From Bacteroidota bacterium (GTDB taxonomy: Bacteria; Bacteroidota; Bacteroidia; Chitinophagales; Chitinophagaceae), in contig JAFDXL010000010.1 of NCBI GenBank assembly GCA_018267955.1, forward strand, positions 186,001-250,000: a stretch of DNA of 64,000 nt, read 5' to 3'. Positions 44,343 to 52,772 of the stretch are shown in pieces (position 1 is the stretch's first letter; each line of letters begins with the position of its first letter). The notes under the pieces were generated by a model. The model saw only the letters and a list, made by a program, of their open reading frames with translations. It was not told where the DNA came from and ran no database searches. The translations under genes were made by a program, and so were the position numbers.

Positions 44343-46784
44343 CTATTTGAACCGCAGCGGTATCGATGCCATGATACTGAAGTTACGGCCCATATTATAG
44401 ATGCCCGTACGCCCGGTTGCATAGTTGACATCAGCATATTTCAGACGGTTCAGGTGGTCCTGGTAGGCTACATCGGTGATATTCTGGGTAGAAAGCGATA
44501 AGGTACAAACCGTTTTTTGCGCTTTGTTTACCAGGTCGAGCCCAAGGCCCGCGTTAAACAGGGTATAACCCGGGGTTGCTGTTTCCGTTCCATAGGCGCT
44601 AAAAATGTCATTTTGAGCAAATACGATATTGGTGCTCACCTTCACGTATCCGTTTTTGATCCACTTACCTAGCGATCGCTTTTCGGCCCTTAATTCTATC
44701 AGCCAGCGGGCGGGTGGCATGGATGGCAGGTTTCGTGTGCTGTCCGTACCATTGAATATCATACCACGTACGTAGGAGAAAGTATTAGCCAGATGCAGCC
44801 AGTCGAGCGGATGCGGGTGCAGATCTATGTATAACTCTCCCCCATAAAGCCCGGCATTGCTCTGTGCATAAGCGTAAGCACCAAAAGCCTGGTCGTTATG
44901 CTCAGCAGGGATGGAATCTGACCCATTAGCGCCTAACAATTTCTCCAGGTAGATGTAGTTGCTGATGTAATTATAAAATACAGAAGCGTTCAACTCAATA
45001 TGGTTAGCATTCCATGCCATGCCAAGATCACCCTGCATACTATTTTCTGCCTTAAGCCCAGGTGTGCCATACTCATAGCGTATAGTACCCTCGTGTACAC
45101 CATTAGCAGCTAATTCTGCGGCATTGGGCGAACGGAAACCTGTGGCAATATTAAATTTGAACGTCACCTGCTTTGAAGCAGCATAACTGGTACCAATACT
45201 ACCTACAAGGTTTGAAAAATTGCGGGTAAAGGGTGTGAACTGCTCAAAACCGCCTGGCATCAGTTGTTCTACCTTTTTATCTGTTGAATCGAGGTAAAGA
45301 GACTTCACCGTAAGTGTACGATAGTTGTACCGCAAACCACCGGATATTGCCCATTGCTTCCATTCCTTTTTTGCAATGGTATAAAGGCCTACGTCAAACA
45401 AGTTGTAATCAGGTATCAGGAATTCTATGCCTTTATTCGCATTGTTTTGCGCCATGCCATTAACACCGGTTGTTACCTGCCAGCCATTCCATACCGGGTA
45501 AAAGTACTTGACATCGTAGGTATAGGTGCGAAGCTGGAAATGCAGGCCTGGTTCGTCGGGGTTCAAAACATCGCCAAATTCCTTGCGTGAATTCTGCTGG
45601 TAGCCCAATATGACCCCTATCCTGCTGCCATTGTTCAGGTAAAAATTATTGTTCAAAACCAATTTGTGATGGTCTATGCGCTGCGAGGGCAATACCCTTG
45701 CGTAAGACTTACCATCTTCATCTGTAACCAGTTGCTCTTCTGCCACCCCACCATTGTTTACTGTTTTAATGAATTTACCTGTGGCGCTATCGCGTTCACC
45801 TTCTGCAAGCCCCAGCGTTTGCCCGAAAGAAGTATAAGACAAACGAGAATAACCCCATTTTTTATTGATGCCAATTGTAGCGCCATAATTGAGATTGTGG
45901 AAACGGGTATCGAACACATAGCCATCATAGGCATTATGATAATCGTGCGATTGCTTACCTGTTGCATACGCATTCCAGCTGATACCATTGATATTACCTC
46001 CAAGATCGCCATGCAATGCACCAAGGCCACTATTGGTTTGATAATTGGCAATAACATTACCTTGAATTTTGCCTTGCGGCAGAGGCTCATCGGAAACAAT
46101 ATTGATAACGCCCGCCAAGGCATCTGAACCATAAGCGAGAGACGCAGGGCCTTTCAGCACTTCTATGCGGGAGACATTGTAATCGTCTATCTCTATACCA
46201 TGCTCATCGCCCCATTGCTGCCCTTCCTGGCGAACACCATCGTTTAGAGTAATGACACGATTATAACCCAAACCACGTATCACAGGTTTAGATATAGCCG
46301 GGCCGGTACTTACCTGGCTGATGCCCGGTAGTTTGGCAATGGCATCTACCACATTGGTAAACGCATTTTGCCTTAGCTCCTGCATCCTTACCATTTGTAT
46401 CGGCGTTACACTTCTGCGTTGTTCTGTAGCCATGCTGGTACCCGTCACCACTACTTCATTTTTCTCAATGATACTTTCCTTCAGCGTGAAGTTTTGCTCT
46501 ACCTGATTGCTTATATCTACAGTGCGGGTAATGGTCTCAAAACCCAGCATCTTTACCTGTACTAAGAAACGCCCTTTGGGCAAAGCGGATAAACTATAGT
46601 TACCTTTTTCATCGGTAACGGTACCAAGCTTCAAATCGGGAATAGCAACCGTCGCACCGATTAAAGGTGCTTTATTTACATCTGTTACCGTACCCTTTAA
46701 AATATTTTCGGGTGCCGCCATTAGCAGCATAGGCAGCATACACAATAATGCTGCAATAAATAATGATCTATAATAACGATCCAT
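44343..46784 (-). CDS. TonB-dependent outer-membrane receptor with carboxypeptidase-like N-terminal domain
   Basis: An 813-aa receptor. A signal peptide (to about residue 24) is followed by a CarboxypepD_reg-like Ig domain (L-K-G-T-V-T-D-V-N-K-A-P-L-I-G-A-T-V), a TonB plug (about 115-235, with V-I-R-G-L-G-Y-N-R-V and I-E-V-L-K-G-P-A-S-L-A-Y-G-S-D-A-L-A-G-V-I-N-I) and a 22-strand-type barrel ending in S-I-P-L-R-F-K. It is not SusC-like in length and has no SusD partner. A His-rich exported protein is encoded 71 bp upstream on the same strand, which suggests metal or metallophore uptake. Confidence 0.93.
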   Translation of the reverse strand: MDRYYRSLFIAALLCMLPMLLMAAPENILKGTVTDVNKAPLIGATVAIPDLKLGTVTDEKGNYSLSALPKGRFLVQVKMLGFETITRTVDISNQVEQNFTLKESIIEKNEVVVTGTSMATEQRRSVTPIQMVRMQELRQNAFTNVVDAIAKLPGISQVSTGPAISKPVIRGLGYNRVITLNDGVRQEGQQWGDEHGIEIDDYNVSRIEVLKGPASLAYGSDALAGVINIVSDEPLPQGKIQGNVIANYQTNSGLGALHGDLGGNINGISWNAYATGKQSHDYHNAYDGYVFDTRFHNLNYGATIGINKKWGYSRLSYTSFGQTLGLAEGERDSATGKFIKTVNNGGVAEEQLVTDEDGKSYARVLPSQRIDHHKLVLNNNFYLNNGSRIGVILGYQQNSRKEFGDVLNPDEPGLHFQLRTYTYDVKYFYPVWNGWQVTTGVNGMAQNNANKGIEFLIPDYNLFDVGLYTIAKKEWKQWAISGGLRYNYRTLTVKSLYLDSTDKKVEQLMPGGFEQFTPFTRNFSNLVGSIGTSYAASKQVTFKFNIATGFRSPNAAELAANGVHEGTIRYEYGTPGLKAENSMQGDLGMAWNANHIELNASVFYNYISNYIYLEKLLGANGSDSIPAEHNDQAFGAYAYAQSNAGLYGGELYIDLHPHPLDWLHLANTFSYVRGMIFNGTDSTRNLPSMPPARWLIELRAEKRSLGKWIKNGYVKVSTNIVFAQNDIFSAYGTETATPGYTLFNAGLGLDLVNKAQKTVCTLSLSTQNITDVAYQDHLNRLKYADVNYATGRTGIYNMGRNFSIMASIPLRFK

Positions 46785-46855
46785 GGATCTTTAAGTATTA
46801 TTCATGAAGAAAACCTGCGCATTTGCACAGCAATAAAATCAATGATAGAAAATGA

Positions 46856-47188
46856 TCAGATCGTGGGAGGACCGCGGAGGTAAGCCGTAGCAGTAAATGC
46901 GAGCGTATGACCTGCTACATCAATAGCATGATATTGCGGATAAGTTAAAGGTTCGTGATAAGTAAATACAGGCTGTGCATCGTCCTTGACAAACAGAGGC
47001 AATGCATAGCTAAGAAAAGTACAGTGGTGGTGTATGGGATCAAATACCAGCCCATCCTTCTCATGTGCCGAATGGACAGTATCTGTGTGGTGTGTAAAAA
47101 GGTGTATGAACTCCTTAGGCGTACTGCCGAAGAACAGCACTAATGCCAGCCAAACAGAAAGGATAATATGTGATATCCGCTTCAACAC
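46856..47188 (-). CDS. His-rich small exported protein upstream of a TonB receptor
   Basis: A 110-aa protein with an N-terminal hydrophobic segment (about residues 8-21) and about twelve His residues. These occur in E-F-I-H-L-F-T-H-H-T-D-T-V-H-S-A-H and D-P-I-H-H-H-C-T-F. The spacing suggests a metal site in the periplasm. It sits between the paralogous envelope proteins and the TonB receptor, all on one strand. I do not know a named family. Zinc or copper capture is inference from His content and neighbourhood. Confidence 0.72.
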   Translation of the reverse strand: MLKRISHIILSVWLALVLFFGSTPKEFIHLFTHHTDTVHSAHEKDGLVFDPIHHHCTFLSYALPLFVKDDAQPVFTYHEPLTYPQYHAIDVAGHTLAFTATAYLRGPPTI

Positions 47189-47206
47189 AACACTGCAAAT
47201 ATATAA

Positions 47207-48061
47207 TTATTCCTGCTGCATAGCCGCTTTCTCTTTCATACGGCGCTTGTAGCTATACTTGCGGAAGTTGACATCGAAGCCAAAAGTGCCTATGATCTCA
47301 CCAAACCAGAAGTGATGATGGATACGGCCGCCGTCGGCAACGGTGAGTACATTCAGGTAGTTGGCGAAACCACCCTTGCCGGTTGCCTCGAAGAAGAAGT
47401 TGCGGAAAGGATATATTCTCAGCCCGCCTTCTATACCGGCTATGTAACCTGCTACATGAAACTTGTTATCCAGGTGCTGGCCCATCAGGAAGATATCTGA
47501 CTTCGGCACAACGATACCTGCACCCGCTTTCCATATTACAGAGGCACGCATGAAATCACGTTTCTTATCGTGCAGCAATTCCTGCTGGCCTACATAATTG
47601 ATATGGTAGAAATTCGCCCCGTTGGTATGCTCCATGTGTACGAAGTAGGGATACAGTATCGTATCCTGCCTGTCGAATGTTTCGCCACCTATTTGTCCTT
47701 TTATATGCACCTTTTGATAATCGGTAACTACATACTTGGCATGGTCGAAATTGATCTCGATAGCGTGTGTATGCTTTTTGTTTAGATAGAATCCTATGCG
47801 ATAAACATTCTGCGGTATGGTGATATCAATAGGATTGGTTCGAAAACCGGAGAAATCGGGCTGATCATGTGCCTTTGCACCGTAAATGGTAAAGTTGTAA
47901 TCGTTGCCATTCACAAAATGCAGATCGCTTTTAGAATAGATATCCCTGTTATATCCCCATTGAAAATACATACCTGTGAAAACCACATTCGGTATTTTCA
48001 GCTTCGCCTGCGCATCGGTGATCATCAAACAAGCTATCAATAACAGTAAAAAGGAGCGCAT
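47207..48061 (-). CDS. Envelope beta-rich protein, tandem paralogue B
   Basis: A 284-aa protein with a signal peptide (to about residue 19). The mature part is beta-rich with F-Q-W-G-Y-N-R, K-K-H-T-H-A-I-E-I-N-F-D-H, V-H-M-E-H-T-N-G-A-N-F-Y-H, and G-K-G-G-F-A-N-Y-L-N-V-L. It ends in a charged helix (KRRMKEKAAMQQE). It is closely similar along its whole length to the gene just upstream. An outer-membrane barrel is likely from the strand pattern. Function is unknown. Confidence 0.75.
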   Translation of the reverse strand: MRSFLLLLIACLMITDAQAKLKIPNVVFTGMYFQWGYNRDIYSKSDLHFVNGNDYNFTIYGAKAHDQPDFSGFRTNPIDITIPQNVYRIGFYLNKKHTHAIEINFDHAKYVVTDYQKVHIKGQIGGETFDRQDTILYPYFVHMEHTNGANFYHINYVGQQELLHDKKRDFMRASVIWKAGAGIVVPKSDIFLMGQHLDNKFHVAGYIAGIEGGLRIYPFRNFFFEATGKGGFANYLNVLTVADGGRIHHHFWFGEIIGTFGFDVNFRKYSYKRRMKEKAAMQQE

Positions 48062-48086
48062 AGAAATTGTTTAGGGATATGAGCAA

Positions 48087-48935
48087 TTATTCTTCTTTGC
48101 CTTTATTCTTATTAGGTAATTTATAACGGTATTTACCAAAGTTAATATCATAACCAATAGTAAACACACCTTCCGCATACCCAAAATTGTGATGAATACG
48201 GCCACCATCTGCTACCGTAAGTACATTCAGGTAATCGGCAAAGCCACCTTTACCGGTTAACTCCAGGAACAGGTTTCTTGCAGGATAGAACCGAACACCT
48301 GCCTCCCCGCTTACGACAAAGCCCGCAACGTGGAATACATTATCCAGGTGCTTACCAAACAGGAAGATATCTGATTTAGGTACTACAACGCCGGCACCGG
48401 CTTTCCATACGGCGGTAAGCCTTGGGCTGTATCTTTTCTTGCTCTTTATTATTTCGTATTGTCCCACATAGTTCAGGTGGAAGAAATTAGCACCATTGGT
48501 ATGCTCTACATGCAGGTACTGCGGATTGAGGATGGTATCCTTCCAATTAACGGATTGCCCACCGATCTGCCCCGTGATGTTATACGGCTGATAATCGGTA
48601 ACGATGTACTTGGTATGATCGAAATTGATCTCTATAGCGTGGGTATGCTTCTTGTTTAGATAAAACCCAATGCGATAATTATACTGCGGAATGGAAATAT
48701 CCAGCGGATTGGTGCGCCAGCCGGAAAAGTCTGGCTGATCGTTAGACCTCACTTTATGAACCGTGAAATTGTATTGATCGCCGTTTACAAAATGCAGGTC
48801 GCTTTTGGTATAGCCCACACGGTTATACCCCCACTGCAGGTACATACCCGTAAGTATAGGTTTCTTAAACAACTGTGCATGAACAGGAAGAGCTGCGAGG
48901 GCTGAACCCAAAAGGGTCAACAATATTTTGCGCAT
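48087..48935 (-). CDS. Envelope beta-rich protein, tandem paralogue A
   Basis: A 282-aa protein with a signal peptide (MRKILLTLLGSALAALPVHAQ). It shares the full domain and nearly all motifs of its neighbour (L-Q-W-G-Y-N-R, K-K-H-T-H-A-I-E-I-N-F-D-H, E-H-T-N-G-A-N-F-F-H, G-K-G-G-F-A-D-Y-L-N-V-L-T-V-A-D-G-G-R-I-H-H). The pair arose by tandem duplication. TAATTTTG at 48958-48965 lies 22 bp before its ATG. It is the first gene of a run leading to the His-rich protein and the TonB receptor. Confidence 0.75.
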   Translation of the reverse strand: MRKILLTLLGSALAALPVHAQLFKKPILTGMYLQWGYNRVGYTKSDLHFVNGDQYNFTVHKVRSNDQPDFSGWRTNPLDISIPQYNYRIGFYLNKKHTHAIEINFDHTKYIVTDYQPYNITGQIGGQSVNWKDTILNPQYLHVEHTNGANFFHLNYVGQYEIIKSKKRYSPRLTAVWKAGAGVVVPKSDIFLFGKHLDNVFHVAGFVVSGEAGVRFYPARNLFLELTGKGGFADYLNVLTVADGGRIHHNFGYAEGVFTIGYDINFGKYRYKLPNKNKGKEE

Positions 48936-48957
48936 GAAGAAATATTCTTAGACGCCG

Positions 48958-48965
48958 CAAAATTA
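48958..48965 (-). promoter_or_regulatory. Candidate -7 promoter element for the paralogue/His-rich/TonB receptor run
   Basis: On the minus strand TAATTTTG fits TAnnTTTG and ends 22 bases before the ATG of paralogue A. Confidence 0.42.
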
Positions 48966-48991
48966 GGGTATTCCTGATATAAAAAGCTGGT

Positions 48992-50167
48992 TTACAATCG
49001 CTCGATAATGCCGGCTATGCCCTGGCCGCCACCTACACAGGCTGTAACCATACCGTATTTCTTACCCAGGCGTTCCAGGTCGTGCAGTATCTGAACGGTT
49101 AATTTAGCACCTGTACAGCCCAACGGATGGCCTAGTGAGATTGCTCCACCGTTGATATTAACCTTTTCTTCGTCCATGCCAAGCTCGCGTATCACCGCCA
49201 GCGACTGGGAAGCAAATGCTTCGTTTAGCTCTACCAGGTCTATATCGCTAACAGACATATTTACCTGTTTTAATGCTTTAGGAACTGCTGCAACAGGGCC
49301 TATACCCATAATACGCGGATCAACACCTGCACTGGCACATGCTATTAAGCGTCCCCAGGGCTTCAGTCCTAGTTGGTTCATCAGCTTTTCACTCATTACG
49401 ATAACAAAAGCTGCGCCGTCTGATGTCTGCGAGCTGTTACCTGCGGTAACGGAACCACCCGCGGCAAACACTGCCGGCAGCTTTGCCAGTACTTCCATAG
49501 AAGTATCTGCACGTGGCCCTTCGTCCGTATCAAAAACTACTTCGCGTTCTGCCCGCTTGCTTTTAGCATCGAGATAAACTTCCTTTATAGTAACCGGTAA
49601 AATCCCTTTTTTAAAATATCCTTTTTCGATGGCGTTAATTGCACGCTGGTGTGAACGCAGAGAAAAAGCGTCCTGGTCCTCGCGGGAAACTTTAAAGTCT
49701 TTAGCTACCTGCTCTGCAGTAAGCCCCATGCTCAGGTAATAATCGCCGTTATCTTTTACCAGTTCGTAATTGGGCATGGTACGCCATCCGGCTGTGGGTA
49801 CGAGGCTCATACTTTCTGTACCACCGGCGATGATGCAGTCGGCAAGGCCCATGCGTATTTTGGCAGTTGCAGTAGCAATAGCATCCAGCCCTGATGCGCA
49901 GTAGCGATTGAGGGTAACACCTGCCACACCCTCACCCAATGCACGGTTAGCAATGATACGCCCTACCTGCAAGCCCTGTTCAGCTTCCGGCACTGCATTA
50001 CCTACGATCACATCATCTATCTGTTTTACATCCAGTTGCGGTACGCTGGCTACCAATCCCCTGATCACATCTACCGCAAGGTCATCCGGACGATAAAATC
50101 GTAGTGTGCCTCTTTTTGCCTTTCCTACTGCTGAACGGTAACCTGCTATGATATATGCTTCCTGCAT
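48992..50167 (-). CDS. Acetyl-CoA C-acyltransferase (thiolase)
   Basis: A 391-aa thiolase. The acyl-accepting Cys is Cys90 in N-R-Y-C-A-S-G-L; the catalytic His is in N-G-G-A-I-S-L-G-H-P-L-G-C-T-G-A, and the second Cys is in T-A-C-V-G-G-G-Q-G. It carries out the last step of beta-oxidation or acetoacetyl-CoA formation. It stands alone here and diverges from the CoA-binding gene. FadA and AtoB types cannot be separated with confidence. Confidence 0.93.
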   Translation of the reverse strand: MQEAYIIAGYRSAVGKAKRGTLRFYRPDDLAVDVIRGLVASVPQLDVKQIDDVIVGNAVPEAEQGLQVGRIIANRALGEGVAGVTLNRYCASGLDAIATATAKIRMGLADCIIAGGTESMSLVPTAGWRTMPNYELVKDNGDYYLSMGLTAEQVAKDFKVSREDQDAFSLRSHQRAINAIEKGYFKKGILPVTIKEVYLDAKSKRAEREVVFDTDEGPRADTSMEVLAKLPAVFAAGGSVTAGNSSQTSDGAAFVIVMSEKLMNQLGLKPWGRLIACASAGVDPRIMGIGPVAAVPKALKQVNMSVSDIDLVELNEAFASQSLAVIRELGMDEEKVNINGGAISLGHPLGCTGAKLTVQILHDLERLGKKYGMVTACVGGGQGIAGIIERL

Positions 50168-50300
50168 GTGTATGATTTAAACGACCAACTAAAGTTAATC
50201 AATCCGCAGTAAAAATAACCGTCAACAAATTGTGAAATAGCATAAATACCCGTTATGACGGCATTAGTTTTATGATATCAATAGAACGCGGTATCATTTG

Positions 50301-50308
50301 TAAATTTG
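50301..50308 (+). promoter_or_regulatory. Candidate -7 element, leaderless CoA-binding protein mRNA
   Basis: TAAATTTG fits TAnnTTTG and is only four bases before the ATG, so transcription would start at the start codon. Confidence 0.4.
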
Positions 50309-50312
50309 CGAT

Positions 50313-50675
50313 ATGAGTAAGAAGACGGTAATATTAGGGGCATCAGAAAACCCTTCCCGATATAGCTACCTGGCACTAAACCGCCTGAGGGGCAAAGGGC
50401 ATCCTGTGGTGGCCATAGGCAATCGTACGGGCCAGGTGGGCGATACACCCATTATTACCGAGCACCCTGCTATGGAAGATGTAGACACGGTTACCCTGTA
50501 CCTGAACCCCACCAACCAGAAACCGTACTATGATTATATCCTTTCTTTAAAACCAAAACGTGTCATCTTTAACCCCGGCACGGAAAATCCGGAACTGGAG
50601 CGTATGATAGAAGACGAGGGAGGCGATGCCGTGGAAGCCTGCACACTCGTATTGCTAAGCACAGGGCAGTACTAA
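50313..50675 (+). CDS. CoA-binding domain protein (YccU-like)
   Basis: A 120-aa Rossmann-like CoA-binding protein. It has V-I-L-G-A-S-E-N-P-S-R-Y-S-Y, the central D-V-D-T-V-T-L-Y-L-N-P, and P-K-R-V-I-F-N-P-G-T-E-N-P-E-L. The size and motifs are those of the CoA_binding_2 family (YccU), whose cellular role is still unclear. It is transcribed away from the thiolase. Confidence 0.88.
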   Translation: MSKKTVILGASENPSRYSYLALNRLRGKGHPVVAIGNRTGQVGDTPIITEHPAMEDVDTVTLYLNPTNQKPYYDYILSLKPKRVIFNPGTENPELERMIEDEGGDAVEACTLVLLSTGQY

Positions 50676-50731
50676 CCCCTACAAATATTAAATATTTACT
50701 TTTTTGTGGAAATTCTCTGATAAGAGCATCC

Positions 50732-50739
50732 TACCTTAG
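50732..50739 (+). promoter_or_regulatory. Weak -7-like element before the Cys4 operon
   Basis: TACCTTAG is one mismatch from TAnnTTTG and lies 14 bases before the ATG. A TTG at 50704-50706 is about 25 bases upstream, a little far for a -33 element. Confidence 0.3.
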
Positions 50740-50753
50740 TAGAACTATTTACT

Positions 50754-51356
50754 ATGAGTAAGCCTATACAGATAAACATCCCCAATCCCTGCCACGAGGA
50801 CTGGAACAAAATGACACCAGCAGAGCAAGGCAGGTTTTGTAATAGTTGCCAGAAAACGGTGGTGGACCTTAGAAATTATAGTGATACACAGCTATACAAT
50901 TATATACAGCAACATAAGGGAGAATCTATATGCGGCAGGCTATATGCTACTCAACTAAACAGGAGCATTCACATTCCGTATCAGCCGCATAGCCGGTTGT
51001 ATAGATATTTTATTTGGCTTGGATTAGCCTTGATATTCACACAAGCGCCAACAGAACAATTACATGCTAAAGCCCCGTACACATACAACTCTTTTAATGC
51101 AGCATCTAACGATTCCACAAAAACGAAACGCCGGAGAGCAAAGCACATAAATGACACAACGAAATACTACGTAATTGATGGAAGAAAATATAAGATAGAA
51201 GACATACATCAGCAAGAGATGTCTGGAAGCCTCGAATATGTGGACATTACATTGCCTGGCACACCAGCCAGTAGCAGCGGTACAATCGATAAAAATGTTT
51301 ATGTGCCAAAACCACGGAAAAACGGTCCACGAAATTTAGACCCGGGAAATAAATAG
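50754..51356 (+). CDS. Cys4-module membrane protein, copy 1
   Basis: A 200-aa protein of a family I recognise from other Bacteroidota but cannot name. The N-terminal module is P-N-P-C13-H-E-D-W17-N-K-M-T...G-R-F-C29-N-S-C32-Q-K-T-V-V-D and ends in C60-G-R; four Cys suggest a zinc ribbon. No signal peptide precedes it. One transmembrane span (about 83-99) follows, then a basic linker and a short beta segment (T-K-Y-Y-V-I-D-G-R-K-Y). Topology is probably cytoplasmic Cys4 domain, one span, outer C-terminal tail. It is first in a four-gene operon; the next ORF begins 2 bp after its stop. Confidence 0.75.
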   Translation: MSKPIQINIPNPCHEDWNKMTPAEQGRFCNSCQKTVVDLRNYSDTQLYNYIQQHKGESICGRLYATQLNRSIHIPYQPHSRLYRYFIWLGLALIFTQAPTEQLHAKAPYTYNSFNAASNDSTKTKRRRAKHINDTTKYYVIDGRKYKIEDIHQQEMSGSLEYVDITLPGTPASSSGTIDKNVYVPKPRKNGPRNLDPGNK

Positions 51357-51358
51357 GC

Positions 51359-51931
51359 ATGTCTGAGCAAGTATACATATCACTAATCAATCCATGTGCT
51401 GAAAAATGAAGCGAAATGACATCTACCGAACGCGGCAGGTTTTGCAATAGCTGCCAGAAAACGGTAATCGATTTTACCGGATTTACAGATGCACAATTAC
51501 ATGCGTTCTTCAGTTCTTCAAAATGCAGCAATGTATGTGGCAGGTTTTATGATGATCAGCTCAGCCGGGGAATAGCTGCACCTGCTAAACCACGCAATAG
51601 AGTATACCAATGGCTGTTACAATTGAGTGCCTCATTTCTATTGTTCTCATCACAAGAATCTTCCGCAAAAACTAATCCGCCAACATATACCGCCAGCGAC
51701 ACTACCAGGCAAAACAATAAAGCAGCAATAGAAAAAGAGATAGCAGCAGTAGAGGCTGAACGCCGTGAAATAAAAGATATTAAAGTAGAACGGACAATAT
51801 CACTGGGTGGAGCCTCATCCGAAGGTGCCGTTTACATTATTGATGGTTTTGCCTACGATAAAGATGGCAACAAAGTAAAGTTGCACAGAAGAAACCTTGC
51901 ACGTAGAATATTGGACTGGCTGAGCCGGTAA
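51359..51931 (+). pseudogene. Cys4-module membrane protein, copy 2, interrupted by in-frame TGA
   Basis: Read from ATG 51359, the first 16 codons give MSEQVYISLINPCAEK and match the sister genes, but codon 17 is TGA (51407-51409) where copies 1 and 3 have TGG for the conserved Trp. The frame then goes on without a break through S-E-M-T-S-T-E-R-G-R-F-C-N-S-C-Q-K to 51931. It has a span (about 81-98), a charged helix and Y-I-I-D-G-F-A-Y-D-K-D-G-N-K-V. ATG 51416, three codons later, could restart translation and give 171 aa without the first Cys. It is a nonsense mutation, a reinitiating gene or a sequence error. Confidence 0.7.
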
Positions 51932-51942
51932 AAGTATTTGCT

Positions 51943-52761
51943 ATGAAGAGATCTAAACCGATACAAATATCCATTCCCAATCCCTGCCACGAAGATTGGA
52001 ACAAGATGACACCGGCAGAGCAAGGCAGGTTTTGTAATAGCTGTCAAAAGGTGGTAACAGATTTTACTAGCTTCACAGATGCCCAGTTGCATAGCTTTTT
52101 CAGCGACCGTAGCAAACAAGTTTGCGGCAGATTTTATAACCACCAACTCAACATTCCAATTTCTGTACCACCACAACCTCATAGCAGGCTGTATAGATAT
52201 TTCATAGGGTTTGGCCTTACCCTGTTATTTACACAATTGCCGGAAACAAGATTAAGAGCCCAAACACCGCATGCGCATATAGACCCACAACTTGATAAAA
52301 AAAATAAGAACGAAAATGATACTTCCATAATCATTAAGGGAAAAGTAATTGACGAACTTAAAGAGCCAATGTTGGGAGCAATAGTATCCGCGTATTGCAA
52401 TGGTACCATGGTGGCAGGAACTGTAACAGATTACGATGGCAATTATAAGTTATACATCTATAGCAGCTCACCGAAAAAATATGATCTCGTGCTAAATCAC
52501 ACAGGATATAAACCTAAAAGCGTGCATGACCTGAGTTTAAGCCCCGGTACGACGATTGTTATTGACGCCCGGATGGAAGCAGATACTGTCATAAACAAAA
52601 ATGTCATTACTACCACCGGTTTACCAATAATAATAATGCCCGTAGAACCTAAAAGTTCTGTTATCATGCGTGATAGCCAGGATCAGCCTCCATTGGTCGA
52701 CCCATTTGAACCCAACAAAACTATTATTGATAGCAAGGAGATAGACCACAGGGCACACTAA
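51943..52761 (+). CDS. Cys4-module membrane protein with carboxypeptidase-like domain, copy 3
   Basis: A 272-aa protein. The N-terminal module (C15, C31, C34, C61) is almost identical to copy 1 in protein and DNA. A transmembrane span (about 83-101) is followed by a CarboxypepD_reg-like Ig domain (I-I-I-K-G-K-V-I-D-E-L-K-E-P-M-L-G-A-I-V...G-T-V-T-D-Y-D-G-N-Y-K-L) and a Pro-rich tail. The Ig-like domain should be outside the cytoplasmic membrane. It starts 11 bp after copy 2 and ends 11 bp before the next gene. Confidence 0.78.
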   Translation: MKRSKPIQISIPNPCHEDWNKMTPAEQGRFCNSCQKVVTDFTSFTDAQLHSFFSDRSKQVCGRFYNHQLNIPISVPPQPHSRLYRYFIGFGLTLLFTQLPETRLRAQTPHAHIDPQLDKKNKNENDTSIIIKGKVIDELKEPMLGAIVSAYCNGTMVAGTVTDYDGNYKLYIYSSSPKKYDLVLNHTGYKPKSVHDLSLSPGTTIVIDARMEADTVINKNVITTTGLPIIIMPVEPKSSVIMRDSQDQPPLVDPFEPNKTIIDSKEIDHRAH

Positions 52762-52772
52762 TTGACCAAGTC

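Noticed and set aside
51407-51409. Selenocysteine or Trp reading of TGA
   Set aside because: Neighbouring genes end in TGA normally, no SECIS-like stem was seen, and the expected residue is Trp, so a nonsense change is simpler.
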